A stretch of 12,946 nucleotides of DNA from Syntrophaceae bacterium UBA7544 (GTDB lineage: Bacteria; Desulfobacterota; Syntrophia; Syntrophales; Smithellaceae). The position numbers were made by a program, and so were the translations under genes. Below, piece after piece: positions 12,230 to 12,946 of the stretch. The stretch spans positions 1 through 12,946 of the forward strand of contig DLME01000223.1 of the NCBI GenBank assembly GCA_002479215.1. The letters run 5' to 3'. A model generated the notes under the pieces. That model was given only the letters and a program-made list of their open reading frames with translations. It searched no databases and was not told where the DNA came from. Each line of letters begins with the position of its first letter. The stretch's first letter is position 1.

Positions 12230-12946
12230 TTATACTCCCCTGAAAATTACACAGCAATTCGTTCCGCCGAATCCGAAGGCGTTGGAAAGAGCAATTTCGT
12301 ATTTTTGTTTGCGCGCGACATTCGGCACCACATCAATATCGGACAGCTCAGGATCGGGAAGATGATTAATGGTGGGCAGTATGATGTCCTTCCTCATTCC
12401 TTCAATGGTCAACGCGGCTTCGATTGCAGCCGTTGCTCCCAATGTATGTCCTAATTGTGATTTATTCGAAGATACGGGAATCTTTTCTATTTTTTTGCCG
12501 AAAACATCACGCAGACACTTTATTTCCGTACTGTCTCCTTTGGGTGTGGAAGTGCCGTGGGCATTGATATATTGAATATCTTCCGGCTTTAAACCCGCAT
12601 CTTCAATTGTTTCCTTTAGCGCTCGTATAATTGTTGTGGCATTAGGGCTAGTATAATGATGAGCATCCGACGTCCATCCGATACCCAAAACTTCGGCTTT
12701 GGGTTTCAGGCCGTAAACTTTGAGCAATTCTTCCGCCGCGAGAACTACCACGCCGGCCCCTTCGGAAAGAACAAACCCTTTGCGGTCAACGCTGAAAGGA
12801 CGGGATGCCTGCGCATGATCACTATAAGCGCGATCGTCAGGATGAACTTTGATCGTGGCGTTCATATTGGCAAAGCCGTGAATCAGTTCCGGTAAAATTG
12901 GCGCGTCGGCGCCGCCGGCCAGAACAAAATCGCAATCGCCATCCCG
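12230..12946 (-). CDS. Beta-ketoacyl-ACP synthase, C-terminal part (cut by window edge)
   Basis: The C-terminal 238 residues of a FabF-type condensing enzyme; the frame stays open to the right edge, so the start lies outside. It begins in the family stretch GDCDFVLAGGADAP, then GFANMNA, RPFSVDRKGFVLSEGAGVVVL, and contains both catalytic histidines, in INAHGTSTPKGDSTE and in NKSQLGHTLGATAAIEA. It ends with the canonical NAFGFGGTNCCVIF. The nucleophile cysteine is in the missing N-terminal half, so whether this is an active condensing enzyme or a chain-length-factor-like partner cannot be decided here. The intact His pair argues for an active one. It is the most upstream visible gene of the operon and would extend the acyl chain then processed by the dehydratase and thioesterase. 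It is not joined to a fatty-acid core gene such as acpP or fabG within the window. Confidence 0.93.
   Translation of the reverse strand, partial: RDGDCDFVLAGGADAPILPELIHGFANMNATIKVHPDDRAYSDHAQASRPFSVDRKGFVLSEGAGVVVLAAEELLKVYGLKPKAEVLGIGWTSDAHHYTSPNATTIIRALKETIEDAGLKPEDIQYINAHGTSTPKGDSTEIKCLRDVFGKKIEKIPVSSNKSQLGHTLGATAAIEAALTIEGMRKDIILPTINHLPDPELSDIDVVPNVARKQKYEIALSNAFGFGGTNCCVIFRGV

Overview
The window looks like a chromosomal segment of an anaerobic Gram-negative bacterium, most likely of the deltaproteobacterial (Desulfobacterota) type. This is inferred from gene content and moderate GC; there is no rRNA or other phylogenetic marker. It is a patchwork of short operons on both strands.

Left part (1-3430): a hotdog thioesterase, about 360 bases of noncoding DNA holding a 50-bp tandem repeat, a secreted MsrA-MsrB methionine sulfoxide reductase on the minus strand with a good promoter, and, reading the other way, a tiny two-helix membrane protein followed by a TVP38/TMEM64 (DedA-type) membrane protein. 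A 7-bp inverted repeat overlaps a possible -35 box upstream of that pair.

Centre-left (3444-5609): a minus-strand operon that I read as an arsenosugar biosynthesis cluster: an AhpD-like CxxC protein, the radical SAM enzyme ArsS, and a family-2 glycosyltransferase of the rSAM/selenodomain-associated type. A strong promoter with an overlapping inverted repeat precedes it. ArsM, the methyltransferase that would feed it, is not in the window.

Centre (5815-8818): a plus-strand group of a PfkB-family (adenosine-kinase-like) kinase, a PaaK-like adenylate-forming CoA ligase, and an S51 peptidase-like protein translationally coupled to the ligase. The pathway is not recognisable.

Centre-right (8908-9770): a small accessory island. 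A HEPN-like protein is followed directly by a 57-base attC-like integron recombination site, then a 49-codon gene with an integrase-arm-like DNA-binding sequence. No integrase is present, so this looks like a stranded gene cassette. A small 4-helix SMR/EamA-type transporter lacking the proton-coupling glutamate follows under its own promoter.

Right part (10097-12946): a minus-strand lipid/polyketide-type operon. In transcription order it holds a beta-ketoacyl-ACP synthase (cut by the window edge), a YbgC/FadM-type thioesterase, a stand-alone PKS-type double-hotdog dehydratase, and, after a 213-base structured gap, a divergent PlsY-type acyltransferase. Together they could build and transfer an unusual acyl chain.
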